Origin: Lutispora saccharofermentans
GTDB lineage: Bacteria; Bacillota; Clostridia; Lutisporales; Lutisporaceae
Length of the DNA: 64,000 nt
Assembly (NCBI RefSeq): GCF_024363565.1
Contig: NZ_JAJEKE010000002.1
Location: 186,001 to 250,000, forward strand
Direction of reading: 5' to 3'
The notes under the pieces are model-generated. The model had not been told where the DNA came from, made no database searches, and saw only the letters and a list, made by a program, of their open reading frames with translations. Of the stretch, positions 1-8,000 are shown piece by piece. How positions within the stretch are numbered: the stretch's first letter is position 1; each line of letters opens with the position of its first letter. A program made the translations under genes and the position numbers.

Positions 1-1
1 C

Positions 2-1141
2 TTAGGCCAGGGCTTGAAAAAGAAAATAGGGTTTTTAGAAAAATACTGCATCCCGGCGCCTGTTGTAGGAGGGTTGATATTTGCAACTTTAGCTTTGTTA
101 TTGAGACAGACCGGAGTATTGACATTTAAGATGGATGATGCCCTGAAAGATGTGTTTATGACCGCTTTTTTCACTACAGTAGGCTTTACTGCAAGCTTCC
201 AGTTATTAAAAAAAGGCGGTACGAAGGTCATAATCTTCTTGGGTGCAGCCGTGATCTTAGTAGTGCTGCAAAACATTTTAGGTGTGAGCCTTGCAAAGGC
301 ATTTAATCTAAACCCGCTTATAGGACTTGCTACAGGCTCTGTTCCTATGACAGGGGGTCATGGTACTTCAGGGGCTTTTGCACCTTTGTTTGAAAAAGCC
401 GGGGCTGTTGGTGCCAATACAGTGGCAATGGCTTCTGCAACCTTCGGATTGATCATGGGAAGCATGATAGGCGGACCCATAGCAAAAAGCTTGATCGAAC
501 GAAACTCTTTAGTAAAAATCAGTTCAAAATCAGGAAACTCTTCAGCTTCATCGGATATAAAGGAAGAAGCGAAAAAGCTCATATCCGGCAATTTCGCTGC
601 AGCTGCCTCCCAGATAATAATTGCCATGGGGCTTGGAACTATTATTTCAGCCATATTGCAAAAAACCGGCATGACTTTCCCTCCATATATAGGCGCTATG
701 TTTGCAGCAGCAATAATGAGAAATATTTCCGACAGCACTAAGGCTATGAAAGTACACATGGAAGAGATAGATATTATAGGCAATATATCTTTGTCGTTAT
801 TTCTTTCAATGGCTCTCATGGGGCTGAAGCTCTGGGAGCTGGCAGATCTGGCAGTGCCTTTGGTGGTCATGCTGCTTGCACAAACAGTTTTGATGGCGAT
901 ATTTGCTTGCCTGGTAACCTTCAACCTCATGGGCAGAGATTATGAAGCGGCAGTGATAACAAGCGGACATTGCGGCTTCGGCATGGGTGCTACTCCAAAT
1001 GCGATTGCCAACATGGAGACCATTGCAGCCAAATTCGGTCCTGCTCCGGCGGCTTTTTTCATACTTCCTTTGGTAGGAAGCTTGTTCATAGATTTCTTCA
1101 ATGTCGGCATAATTACGACATTTATGAATTTTGTAAAATAA
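2..1141 (+). CDS. gltS: Sodium/glutamate symporter GltS, 5'-truncated by the window edge
   Basis: This is an integral membrane Na+-coupled glutamate carrier of the ESS/GltS family. The frame is open from base 2, and the first visible residues (LGQG then KKKIGFLEKYCIPAPVVGG) match the conserved N-terminal part of GltS, so the real start lies upstream; roughly 25-30 residues are probably missing. Family signatures seen are CIPAPVVGG near the start, GSVPMTGGHGTSGAF in the middle and GHCGFGMGATPNAIANM near the C-terminus, with about ten hydrophobic segments. The gene ends in TAA at 1139-1141 and a promoter for the next unit begins about 20 bases later. The TTG at 14 is not a likely start because homologous sequence continues before it. 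Confidence 0.93.
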   Translation, partial: LGQGLKKKIGFLEKYCIPAPVVGGLIFATLALLLRQTGVLTFKMDDALKDVFMTAFFTTVGFTASFQLLKKGGTKVIIFLGAAVILVVLQNILGVSLAKAFNLNPLIGLATGSVPMTGGHGTSGAFAPLFEKAGAVGANTVAMASATFGLIMGSMIGGPIAKSLIERNSLVKISSKSGNSSASSDIKEEAKKLISGNFAAAASQIIIAMGLGTIISAILQKTGMTFPPYIGAMFAAAIMRNISDSTKAMKVHMEEIDIIGNISLSLFLSMALMGLKLWELADLAVPLVVMLLAQTVLMAIFACLVTFNLMGRDYEAAVITSGHCGFGMGATPNAIANMETIAAKFGPAPAAFFILPLVGSLFIDFFNVGIITTFMNFVK

Positions 1142-1159
1142 ATATTTTGTAAAAAAATA

Positions 1160-1188
1160 TTGACGCAAAATTAACATTGTAATATAAT
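1160..1188 (+). promoter_or_regulatory. Sigma-A promoter for the FMN riboswitch/ribU unit
   Basis: TTGACG at 1160-1165 and TATAAT at 1183-1188 are separated by 17 bases. Transcription would start near 1195, just before the riboswitch aptamer, which fits a leader controlled by attenuation. Confidence 0.8.
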
Positions 1189-1211
1189 ACAAATAGAAAT
1201 TGAATATTTTG

Positions 1212-1318
1212 TAATCTTCAGGGACGGGTGCAATTCCCTACCGGCGGTACAGCCCGCGAGCCGAATGGCAGATCCGGTTAGATTCCGGAGCCGACAGTAA
1301 AGTCTGGATGGAAGAAGG
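1212..1318 (+). promoter_or_regulatory. FMN riboswitch (RFN element)
   Basis: The leader contains the RFN hallmark blocks in order: ATCTTCAGGGACGGGTG, then the AATTCCCTACCGGCGGT block, AGCCCGCGAGCC, and a closing GATGGAAGAAGG. FMN binding is known to promote terminator formation in this class. A terminator hairpin follows at 1347-1375 and the downstream gene encodes a riboflavin importer, so the expected logic is repression of riboflavin uptake when FMN is plentiful. Confidence 0.96.
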
Positions 1319-1346
1319 TTTATTTTTATTGGTATTGTATGAAATA

Positions 1347-1375
1347 AGTCCCTGATGTAATCGGGGACTTTTTTT
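1347..1375 (+). terminator. Riboswitch expression-platform terminator
   Basis: A 10-bp stem (AGTCCCTGAT at 1347-1356 pairing with ATCGGGGACT at 1360-1369, one G-U pair) has a 3-base loop and is followed by six T residues. It sits 30 bases after the FMN aptamer and 140 bases before ribU, the usual place for a riboswitch-controlled terminator. Confidence 0.9.
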
Positions 1376-1410
1376 GATGGGGACGGGGAAGATGGGTTAA
1401 CGCTGGAACA

Positions 1411-1500
1411 TTTCCGTGTTTTTTAGTGAAATTCAGTGTCCCTCAGTGGTTCCAAAAAAAGTCCCAAAAGTAATACATTCACCCTGAGCTCTGAGCTCTA
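1411..1500. repeat. Intergenic repeat modules A and D in the ribU leader
   Basis: Bases 1411-1455 carry module A (CCGTGTTTTTTAGTGAA, then CAGTGTCCCTCAGTGGTTCC), and 1480-1500 carry module D (CCTGAGCTCTGAGCTC). The same modules recur in many other gaps of this window. They lie between the riboswitch terminator and the ribU ribosome site, so they are transcribed when the switch is on. Confidence 0.75.
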
Positions 1501-1518
1501 TTATAAGGAGGCAAAAAA

Positions 1519-2094
1519 ATGAGAAACTCAAAACTTCAGTTGGTAACAAAAATAGGTATTCTATCCGCATTGGCATTCCTCTTGTACTTAGTTGAATTTC
1601 CTCTTCCTTTATTTCCGCCGTTTTTAAAGATTGATTTAGGGGATTTGCCGGCTATTATTGGTGCTTTTGCTCTTGGACCATGGGTGGGAGTCATGATAGA
1701 GCTTATAAAGAATATACTTCATCTGGTTGTACGCTCATCAACAGGCGGAATCGGAGAGGTAGGAAATTTCCTTACAGGCTCAGCCTATGTGCTGGTTGCA
1801 GCATCGATGTACTTTAGAAATAAAAGCAGGAAGACTGCTATATTGGGCTTGACCACCGGTACAATAGTTATGGCGGCAGCCATGTGCGTCTTCAACTTCT
1901 TCATTCTGATACCGGTTTTCACCAACAGCCCGGTTTCTATGGACAATATACCTCTTATACTTACGGCGATACTGCCTTTTAATCTGATAAAGGGTATTGT
2001 TTTATCCATAGTTACCTTGATGCTTTACAAGAGCTTATCTCCTATACTTCATGCCGATGTTTATAACGAAGTGGCAGATAAAAGAGCCAGATAA
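1519..2094 (+). CDS. ribU: Riboflavin ECF transporter S component RibU
   Basis: This 191-residue membrane protein is the substrate-binding S component of an energy-coupling-factor importer for riboflavin. It has about six hydrophobic segments and the typical opening of the family, a short basic N-terminus then ILSALAFLLYLVEFPLP and FPPFLKIDLGDLPAIIG, matching RibU/FmnP proteins. A GGAGG ribosome site lies 6-10 bases before the ATG. The ECF ATPases and T component are not nearby, as expected for a shared module. The FMN riboswitch upstream strongly supports the assignment. Confidence 0.95.
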   Translation: MRNSKLQLVTKIGILSALAFLLYLVEFPLPLFPPFLKIDLGDLPAIIGAFALGPWVGVMIELIKNILHLVVRSSTGGIGEVGNFLTGSAYVLVAASMYFRNKSRKTAILGLTTGTIVMAAAMCVFNFFILIPVFTNSPVSMDNIPLILTAILPFNLIKGIVLSIVTLMLYKSLSPILHADVYNEVADKRAR

Positions 2095-2145
2095 GGTATA
2101 CTTTTAGCAAAAAATGAAATATAATAATTAAAATGAAAAAAATAT

Positions 2146-2169
2146 CCGGAGCAAAGCATCTTGCTCCGG
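2146..2169. terminator. Hairpin between ribU and tsaE, possible terminator
   Basis: CCGGAGCAA (2146-2154) pairs perfectly with TTGCTCCGG (2161-2169) across a 6-base loop. The plus-strand tail is T-poor, while the minus-strand tail is ATATTTTTTT, so it would terminate minus-strand transcripts better than plus ones. Confidence 0.5.
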
Positions 2170-2194
2170 TATTTGCATTGTGCTGGAGGTTATT

Positions 2195-2674
2195 ATGCTT
2201 AGGATTATTTCTAAAAATGCAGAAGATACATATAAATTAGGAGAAAGATTGGGCAGATCGCTTTTCCCGGGCAGCATAGTCTGTCTTACGGGGGACCTGG
2301 GGGCAGGCAAGACCGCTTTTGCTCAAGGCATAGGAAAAGGCCTGGGAGTATCGGAGCATGTTATAAGTCCAACCTATACTATAATAAATGAATACACTTC
2401 CGGAAGGATTCCGTTTTATCATTTTGATGTATACAGATTGGGAAGCTCCGATGAGATGTATGAATTGGGCTGCGATGAGTATCTATATGGGGACGGAGCG
2501 ACTGTGCTGGAGTGGGCGGATAGTGTGGAGGATGTGATACCGGCCCAGCGGCTCTGGATAACCATCAGAAAGCTGGAAAACCAGGACCAACGGGAAATAA
2601 GGATGGAAGCTTCAGGTTTGGCTTATGAAAACCTATTGAAGGAGATGGAGAAGGATGAGAATATTAGCGATTGA
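2195..2674 (+). CDS. tsaE: TsaE, ATPase for tRNA threonylcarbamoyladenosine synthesis
   Basis: This is the small cytoplasmic P-loop ATPase that activates the TsaB-TsaD complex in making t6A37 on ANN-decoding tRNAs. The 159-residue protein has Walker A (GDLGAGKTAFAQG, about residues 33-45), the SPTYTIINEY block and the FYHFDVYRL block, then an acidic LEWAD segment, all typical of TsaE/YjeE. I chose the ATG at 2195 because GGAGGT sits just before it; an in-frame GTG at 2180 lacks a ribosome site. The end overlaps tsaB by 20 bases, implying translational coupling. Confidence 0.95.
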   Translation: MLRIISKNAEDTYKLGERLGRSLFPGSIVCLTGDLGAGKTAFAQGIGKGLGVSEHVISPTYTIINEYTSGRIPFYHFDVYRLGSSDEMYELGCDEYLYGDGATVLEWADSVEDVIPAQRLWITIRKLENQDQREIRMEASGLAYENLLKEMEKDENISD

Positions 2675-3791
2675 TACATCTACGGCAGCGGCGTCTTCAG
2701 CCCTTATAGAGGATGGAAGGCTGCTGTGCGAGTTTATGATAAACGATGGGAAAAAGCATTCGGAGAAGCTGATCAATATTATGAATACTGCTTTGGAAAG
2801 CAGCGGCATAGAAGTCCGGGATATAGATGCCTTTGCTTGCTCAACAGGTCCGGGTTCATTTACAGGACTCAGGATAGGAGCAGCGGCTGTAAAGGCTTTG
2901 GGCCAGGCTCTGGACAAACCGGTAATAGCCGTTCCTACTTTAGATGCACTGGCTTATAATGTATTTCCGCGCCGGGGATTGATATGTCCGATGCTGGATG
3001 CTCAAAGAAATATGGTATATGCAGTTCTCTACAGATGCGATGGCAAAAAGCTGACCAAAGAGGAAGATTATAGGGCCATAGATATTGATAAGCTCATCGA
3101 AAGGCTTGAGGATTTTGGAGAGGATATAATCCTGCTTGGAGATGCCATGCCTATTTTTGGAGAAAAGCTGAAAAATGCTCTTCCAAACGCTGTTGAAGCT
3201 CATTCTGGTGCTCTATATCCGAGGGCTTCCTCAGTGGCAATATTGGCAGAAGAGCTGTATAAAGCAGGAGAAGCCTTGAATTATGATGATCTAGGGCTTT
3301 ATTATATAAGAAAATCCCAGGCGGAAGTGGAATACGACAAGAAGCAGAAAATTGAGATAGCACCGATGACAGGAGAAGATATTCAGGCTGTATATGATGT
3401 GGAATGCTTGAGCTTTGCCACTCCGTGGTCTTTAGACTCCTTCACATCAGAGATTTACAGCAATAATATGGCAAAATATTTGGTGGCAAGAATCGGAGAA
3501 GAGATAGTAGGCTACGGAGGAATGTGGATCATACTGGACGAGGGGCACATAACCAATATAGCCGTGCATCCGGAGCACAGGGGCAAAGGCATCGGAGATG
3601 CATTGGTGCAGGCTATCATAAACATTGCCGTTGAAAACGGCGTAAAGAGGATGACGCTGGAGGTAAGGCCTTCGAACTGGGCGGCCTTGAATCTGTATAA
3701 AAAATATGGTTTTAAAGAAGCCGGAGTCAGGAAAGGATATTATGAAGACACCGGAGAAGATGCGGTTATAATGTGGCTGGAGTTATCTTAG
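2655..3791 (+). CDS. tsaB-rimI: TsaB-RimI fusion protein
   Basis: The 378-residue product joins two proteins that are usually separate. Residues 1-225 are TsaB, the partner of TsaD (opening RILAIDTSTAAASSALIEDG, then STGPGSFTGLRIGAAAVKAL). Residues from about 231 onward are a GNAT acetyltransferase of the RimI type (AVHPEHRGKGIGDALV acetyl-CoA loop, then NWAALNLYKKYGFKEAGVRKGYY). RimI acetylates the N-terminus of ribosomal protein S18 in bacteria. There is no stop or frameshift between the halves. tsaE overlaps upstream and tsaD lies 3.1 kb downstream on the same strand. Confidence 0.93.
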   Translation: MRILAIDTSTAAASSALIEDGRLLCEFMINDGKKHSEKLINIMNTALESSGIEVRDIDAFACSTGPGSFTGLRIGAAAVKALGQALDKPVIAVPTLDALAYNVFPRRGLICPMLDAQRNMVYAVLYRCDGKKLTKEEDYRAIDIDKLIERLEDFGEDIILLGDAMPIFGEKLKNALPNAVEAHSGALYPRASSVAILAEELYKAGEALNYDDLGLYYIRKSQAEVEYDKKQKIEIAPMTGEDIQAVYDVECLSFATPWSLDSFTSEIYSNNMAKYLVARIGEEIVGYGGMWIILDEGHITNIAVHPEHRGKGIGDALVQAIINIAVENGVKRMTLEVRPSNWAALNLYKKYGFKEAGVRKGYYEDTGEDAVIMWLELS

Positions 3792-3960
3792 AACTCAGGG
3801 TTCAGAGCTCAGAACTCAGGAGCCAGAGCAGGGCTTTGGGGTCGTGGAAGACGGGGAACGGAAACCACTGAAGGACACTGAATTTCACAAAAAAACACGG
3901 AAGTTCTTTGAGGTTTTGTGAAAGACGGGGAACACGGATTTGCACTGAATCTTTCACGGA
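3791..3960. repeat. Intergenic repeat mosaic (modules D and A)
   Basis: Module D (GAACTCAGGGTTCAGAGCTC, continuing to AGAACTCAGG) starts at the tsaB-rimI stop. Module A in minus orientation follows at 3859-3900 (GGAAACCACTGAAGGACACT, then AATTTCAC and CACGG) with a degenerate second copy to 3960. I see no coding potential here. Confidence 0.75.
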
Positions 3961-4036
3961 GGGTGTTTAACTAAACCCATATCTAAGCAGGAATTTTGTG
4001 AAGAACCTTAGAGTAAGTTAACGACGCGTAACGCCC

Positions 4037-4258
4037 GCAGCTTCAACTGTTTGAGCCAAAGCGAGTTTTGAAGCTGCAGTAAGCAAGTTTACCCCGTTCT
4101 ATCGTGCCTAAGCCTTCAGTTTTTATTAACTGCAGGCAAGGCACGCTACGAACCCGATTGACATTTCTAACATTCAGCCGGAGATAAACTCCACCTGAAT
4201 GAAGAACTGTCTTACTTAGTCTTAGGTTTGTAATTCGCATTCCTGTGTGATATGGCAT
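4037..4258 (-). other. Short uncharacterised ORF with hairpin, possibly a repeat remnant
   Basis: A minus-strand frame of 71 codons (4043-4258) encodes a basic peptide ending in KTRFGSNS. I do not recognise a domain and see no clear ribosome site. The end of the frame overlaps an inverted repeat (GCAGCTTCAA at 4037-4046 with TTGAAGCTGC at 4068-4077). The gap 3792-4471 otherwise holds only repeats, so this may be a repeated non-coding element that happens to stay open rather than a gene. Confidence 0.25.
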
Positions 4259-4281
4259 TAGTTAAAATAGAAAGCTGTGTT

Positions 4282-4384
4282 AATCCGTGGAAAAATCCGT
4301 GAAAATCCGTGTTCCCCGCTCTCAATTGACCCTAGACTCGCGACCTTCATACCAGAAGCTAGAAGCCAGAGGCTAGAAGCTGAC
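4282..4384. repeat. Intergenic repeat mosaic (degenerate A, then B)
   Basis: Bases 4282-4320 repeat ATCCGTG three times in fragments of module A. Bases 4351-4384 carry module B (CCAGAAGCTAGAAGCCAGAG then GCTAGAAGCTGACC), found again at 8211, 30088, 30442, 45051 and 54182. Confidence 0.7.
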
Positions 4385-4406
4385 CATAAAGGAATGCATA
4401 AGCTCT

Positions 4407-4430
4407 TTTCTCAGACAATTGTCTGAGAAA
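4407..4430. promoter_or_regulatory. 24-base perfect palindrome upstream of the ECF sigma gene
   Basis: TTTCTCAGACAA (4407-4418) is followed directly by its exact reverse complement TTGTCTGAGAAA (4419-4430). It lies 42 bases before the sigma factor start. The lack of a loop and of a T tract argues for a protein-binding operator rather than a terminator. The regulator is unknown. Confidence 0.55.
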
Positions 4431-4471
4431 TCCGTATATATATCAGAACCGGCAAAAGAGGTGGGGTTAAT

Positions 4472-5044
4472 TTGGATGGGGCAGATATAGATATAATAAA
4501 CAAATGCCTGGAAGGTGATGATTTGGCTTTTGAAGAGCTGGTGACCAGATATAAAAAGCTGGTTTTCAATACATCCTATAGGATGCTCGGCAGCTATGAG
4601 GAAGCGGAAGATGCCTCTCAGGAAGCTTTTATAAGGATGTATAAAGCCCTTAAGAGATACGATCCCCAATTTAAATTTTCTACCTGGGCTATGAAAATCA
4701 CGACGAATTACTGTCTTGACTTGTTGAGGAAGAGAAAAGGAGATACGGTTCCTATTGAAGAGCAATACGATTTGAAGGATGAAGGCTTAACTCCCGAGGA
4801 AGAGTATATAAGGCATGAGAAGCAGCAAATGGTAAGAAAAGCCATAGAAAGCTTACCGTCAAAATACAAAGAGCTCATAGTGCTTTTCCATAATAGGGGG
4901 CTATCCTATTCAGAAATAATGGATGTAACGGGAGAATCTTTGACAATAGTCAAAAACAGGCTGTACAGGGCACGTCAGATGCTTAAAGATAGTTTGGAAA
5001 AGTTAGACAAGGAGGGTGAGAGCATATGGAATGCAGCAAAATAA
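4472..5044 (+). CDS. ECF-type RNA polymerase sigma factor (SigW/RpoE-like)
   Basis: This is a 190-residue alternative sigma factor. Region 2 is visible as DDLAFEELVTRYKKLVFNTS and then GSYEEAEDASQEAFIRMYKALKRYDP (about 15-70), with the KFSTWAMKITTNYCLDLLRKRK block following. Region 4 is at about 125-180 (ESLPSKYKELIVLFHNRGLSYSEI and NRLYRARQMLKDSL). Translation is taken from a TTG at 4472 behind AGAGGTGGGG. The end overlaps the anti-sigma gene by 19 bases. Sigma factors of this type usually drive their own operon in response to envelope stress, but no target promoter is proven here. Confidence 0.93.
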   Translation: MDGADIDIINKCLEGDDLAFEELVTRYKKLVFNTSYRMLGSYEEAEDASQEAFIRMYKALKRYDPQFKFSTWAMKITTNYCLDLLRKRKGDTVPIEEQYDLKDEGLTPEEEYIRHEKQQMVRKAIESLPSKYKELIVLFHNRGLSYSEIMDVTGESLTIVKNRLYRARQMLKDSLEKLDKEGESIWNAAK

Positions 5045-5571
5045 GCGATTTTATTATGAAATATGTAGATGGTGATATAAGCGAAGTTGAGCTGAAGATG
5101 TTGAATAGGCATATGCTTTACTGTGAAGGATGCAGCCGGGAATTTCAGATATTGACGGAAATGTCAAAGTGCATAAGCGAGCTGCCGGAGGTTGAGGCAC
5201 CCGCAAGCCTTGAAGCTAAGGTTATGGCAAGGATAAAGCAGCAAAGAACTCAAGCCAGCATGCTCAGCATGCTTATGGGTGCTGCAGGTTTATTCGTATT
5301 TGCATACTATATGGCTATTTTTGCAATCTTGCCTTTCTTTAGGGAGCTTGGAACTTTCCAAATGATGCTTAACTATGGCGCTTATTTTCTAAAGCTTATT
5401 GGAGCGTACATCATGAAGATAATTGTTTATTTACCCATTACCATAGAAAATTTACTCATACTGAGAAATATTCTGGTCAGGGATTATATGAATATTATGC
5501 TGTTGATTGCCGGCGGGGTAATGCTGCTGAATCTGGAGCTTATCAGGTTCATTAATTTGCAGCAGGAATAA
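5026..5571 (+). CDS. Zinc-finger anti-sigma factor, single-pass membrane protein
   Basis: The 181-residue protein has an N-terminal HxxxCxxC motif (HMLYCEGC, about residues 28-35) preceded by DFIMKYVDGDIS, the layout of the ZAS/zf-HC2 anti-sigma domain. Two or three hydrophobic segments follow (about 85-110, 120-145 and 150-175). It is translated by overlap with the sigma gene and should hold that sigma factor at the membrane. No extracellular sensor domain is visible, so the signal may act within the membrane or through the third gene of the operon. Confidence 0.88.
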   Translation: MECSKISDFIMKYVDGDISEVELKMLNRHMLYCEGCSREFQILTEMSKCISELPEVEAPASLEAKVMARIKQQRTQASMLSMLMGAAGLFVFAYYMAIFAILPFFRELGTFQMMLNYGAYFLKLIGAYIMKIIVYLPITIENLLILRNILVRDYMNIMLLIAGGVMLLNLELIRFINLQQE

Positions 5572-5584
5572 GGAGGGATGCGGG

Positions 5585-6466
5585 ATGAAAAAGAAATATT
5601 TTCTGGCGGTCATGTTGCTGATATTGATGGTTTTTTTCACCGCTGCTTTTTCTGTGAGGGATGATAATTCATCCTTTACTATGGGTCAAGATTTAAAAAT
5701 CAATAAGGACGAAAATATAAAAGGCGCCGTGGCAGTAATGTTCGGTGATGCTGTTGTAGACGGAACCATTGACGGAGAGCTTGCCGTCATATTCGGAGAC
5801 GCAAGGATCAATGGCAGGGTAAGCGGTAATGTGGCTTCAATATTCGGAGATATTATAGCGGGTGAAAACGCTGTTATCGGAGGCAGTGCTGCCGCAGTAA
5901 TGGGAGAGGTGGATAAATCCCAGGGCTCTGTCATTGCAGGAGAGATTGCAAGCCTAAAGGGGCCTTTCGATACCAGAGGGATGAACTTCATACCTTTGCT
6001 GGGAATCGTATCTTTGATCGGGCTCATAGTGTTTTACGGGCTGTCAGCCTTGCTGCTGATCATAATTCCCGATAGGATTGACTTCATGGCCGAAAGCGCC
6101 CCTGTAAAGATATGGAGGAGATTCGGCATAGGCATAGCGGCTTATCTGTTGTTTTTGCCTGCCATCATAGCATTGGCTATAACTATTGTCGGCCTTTTCC
6201 TGATACCGTTTTTTATTGCCGCCTTTTTCCTCACTGTTTTCCTGGGATTGGCTGCGATAAAATTGGCCATAGGCAGGAGAATTACGGGTAATCTGGAGGG
6301 AAGAAGTGCTCCGTATATTTATTTGCTGGTAGGTTCGATCCTGATTTTCATCTTGCCATTCATACCTGTCCTCGGCTGGCTGGTATATATATTTGCATCC
6401 TGCGCAGGCCTTGGAATAGTGCTGGATACCAGGCTTGGCAGACCCAGAGCAAAGGCAGTTCAATAA
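5585..6466 (+). CDS. Membrane protein with polymer-forming (bactofilin-like) repeats
   Basis: This 293-residue protein starts with a signal-anchor (KKKYFLAVMLLILMVFFTAAF). Residues 40-125 hold a repeated beta-helix pattern (AVMFGDAVVDGTIDG, AVIFGDARINGRVSG, ASIFGDIIAGENAVIGG), each unit about 18 residues with a conserved FGD. Four hydrophobic segments follow from about 140 to 285. It is the third gene after a sigma factor and its anti-sigma factor, 13 bases apart, so it is probably either the sensor or the first target of the system. Function is not known from sequence alone. Confidence 0.8.
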   Translation: MKKKYFLAVMLLILMVFFTAAFSVRDDNSSFTMGQDLKINKDENIKGAVAVMFGDAVVDGTIDGELAVIFGDARINGRVSGNVASIFGDIIAGENAVIGGSAAAVMGEVDKSQGSVIAGEIASLKGPFDTRGMNFIPLLGIVSLIGLIVFYGLSALLLIIIPDRIDFMAESAPVKIWRRFGIGIAAYLLFLPAIIALAITIVGLFLIPFFIAAFFLTVFLGLAAIKLAIGRRITGNLEGRSAPYIYLLVGSILIFILPFIPVLGWLVYIFASCAGLGIVLDTRLGRPRAKAVQ

Positions 6467-6563
6467 AATATTAATTATTTTGCTTTATATGTCCCAAGCT
6501 ATGTGATATAATATGTAATTGTTATCATATTATATTATATTCATGCATTTAGGGGGAATAGAA

Positions 6564-6788
6564 TTGCTGCTCCGGGAATTTGAAATAGATGGTCATATTA
6601 TACGCCTAAGCGAAGTGGATGATATCTTTGTTGCTGAAGTCGCACAAAGCAGCGGCGAAAGGCTGTTCTATCATGAGTTTTCAAGCTACGAAAACATAAA
6701 AAATGGCTTCAACCAAATTATTGAGGAAAATGAAGCAAACAGTATAGATATAAGAAGGGTTTTAGATATTCTGGAAAACAGTAAATAA
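6564..6788 (+). CDS. Small hypothetical protein, 74 residues
   Basis: A TTG at 6564 has AGGGGGAA at 6551-6558 as a good ribosome site, and this gives a 74-residue acidic cytoplasmic protein (LREFEIDGHIIRLSEVDDIF at the start). The frame opens further upstream but without a ribosome site. I recognise no domain. A terminator follows at 6799. Confidence 0.6.
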   Translation: MLLREFEIDGHIIRLSEVDDIFVAEVAQSSGERLFYHEFSSYENIKNGFNQIIEENEANSIDIRRVLDILENSK

Positions 6789-6798
6789 TAGCAGACGG

Positions 6799-6824
6799 GG
6801 CAGGATAATATCCTGCCTTTTGTT
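6799..6824 (+). terminator. Rho-independent terminator
   Basis: GGCAGGA (6799-6805) pairs with TCCTGCC (6811-6817) over a 5-base loop, followed by TTTTGTT. It ends the transcription unit of the small hypothetical gene before tsaD. Confidence 0.75.
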
Positions 6825-6913
6825 CATAATATAAAAAATACGAAGCATTTTTTAGGGTACGTGGTGCGCAGCCTAGGGTTACTTCCTCGTATCCCGCAGC
6901 CATAAAAGGAGAG

Positions 6914-7933
6914 ATGAAAATGGGAAAAGATGCGGTAATATTAGCCGTAGAGAGCTCCTGCGATGAAACCTCGGCTTCTTTAGTCAGAAATGGGAGAGAG
7001 GTTTTGTCTAATATTATTTCGAGTCAGATAAGCGTACACAAAAAATTTGGCGGGGTAGTGCCTGAAGTGGCTTCGAGGAAGCATATAGAGAATATAAGCC
7101 AGGTCATAGACTTGGCTTTGGATGAGGCAGGCTTGAAGCTTGACGATATAGACGGAATAGCTGTCACTTACGGCCCGGGTCTGGTAGGAGCCCTGCTCAT
7201 CGGACTCACTACTGCCAAAGCATTGGCTTATGCCAGGAAGCTGCCTCTTATCGGCGTCAATCATATAGAGGGTCATATATATGCAAATTTTATTCAGCAT
7301 AAAGAGCTGGAGCCTCCTTTCGTATGTCTTGTGGCTTCGGGAGGGCATAGCCATATAGTCAATGTCCGATCCTACGGCAAATATGAAATAATGGGCATGA
7401 CAAGGGATGATGCGGCAGGAGAAGCTTTTGACAAGATAGCAAGGGCTTTAGGGCTGGGCTATCCCGGCGGACCGCTGGTAGATAAGATAGCCAGGGAAGG
7501 AAATCCCCATGCTATAGATTTTCCCAGAGCATATTTGGAAGAAGGCAGCTATGATTTCAGCTTCAGCGGATTAAAATCTGCCGTCTTAAATTTCTTGAAC
7601 AGCCTATCGATGAAGGGCAGTTCCCCGGATATTCCCGATGTGGCGGCAAGTTTCCAGCAGGCTGTAGTGGATGTTCTGTCGGATAAGCTCATTGCAGCGG
7701 CAGAAGAGAAAAAATCGCCTTATGCGGTACTGGCAGGCGGTGTGGCTGCAAACAGCAAGCTGAGAGAGGAACTCAGCAATAAAGGGTTGGAAAAGGGAAT
7801 AAAGGTATTATACCCAGACCCGATATTATGTACGGATAATGCGGCCATGATAGGCAGTGCCGGTTATTATAAGCTTCTGCGAGGGGAGATATCGGAGATG
7901 AACCTCAATGCGGTGCCTAATTTGACGCTGTAG
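6914..7933 (+). CDS. tsaD: TsaD, tRNA N6-threonylcarbamoyladenosine transferase
   Basis: TsaD transfers the threonylcarbamoyl group to A37 of tRNA together with TsaB and TsaE. The 339-residue sequence has the ASKHA-fold opening ([14 protein letters not shown]), the metal-binding HxxxH motif ([11 protein letters not shown], around residues 116-121), VASGGHSHI, and the nucleotide-site blocks [20 protein letters not shown] and [13 protein letters not shown]. An AAGGAGAG ribosome site precedes the ATG at 6914. The gene is separated from tsaE/tsaB by the sigma factor operon, which looks inserted into an otherwise related group. Confidence 0.96.
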   Translation: MKMGKDAVILAVESSCDETSASLVRNGREVLSNIISSQISVHKKFGGVVPEVASRKHIENISQVIDLALDEAGLKLDDIDGIAVTYGPGLVGALLIGLTTAKALAYARKLPLIGVNHIEGHIYANFIQHKELEPPFVCLVASGGHSHIVNVRSYGKYEIMGMTRDDAAGEAFDKIARALGLGYPGGPLVDKIAREGNPHAIDFPRAYLEEGSYDFSFSGLKSAVLNFLNSLSMKGSSPDIPDVAASFQQAVVDVLSDKLIAAAEEKKSPYAVLAGGVAANSKLREELSNKGLEKGIKVLYPDPILCTDNAAMIGSAGYYKLLRGEISEMNLNAVPNLTL

Positions 7934-7966
7934 GAAGACGGAAACCGATTTATTATTTATTACTTG

Positions 7967-7994
7967 TTGATTAATAATTTCAATTTGGTATAAT
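7967..7994 (+). promoter_or_regulatory. Promoter for a short antisense-like RNA
   Basis: TTGATT (7967-7972) and a perfect TATAAT (7989-7994) are 16 bases apart. No gene follows on this strand before the terminator at 8050-8080, so the likely product is an RNA of about 85 bases. Confidence 0.6.
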
Positions 7995-8000
7995 AATATT

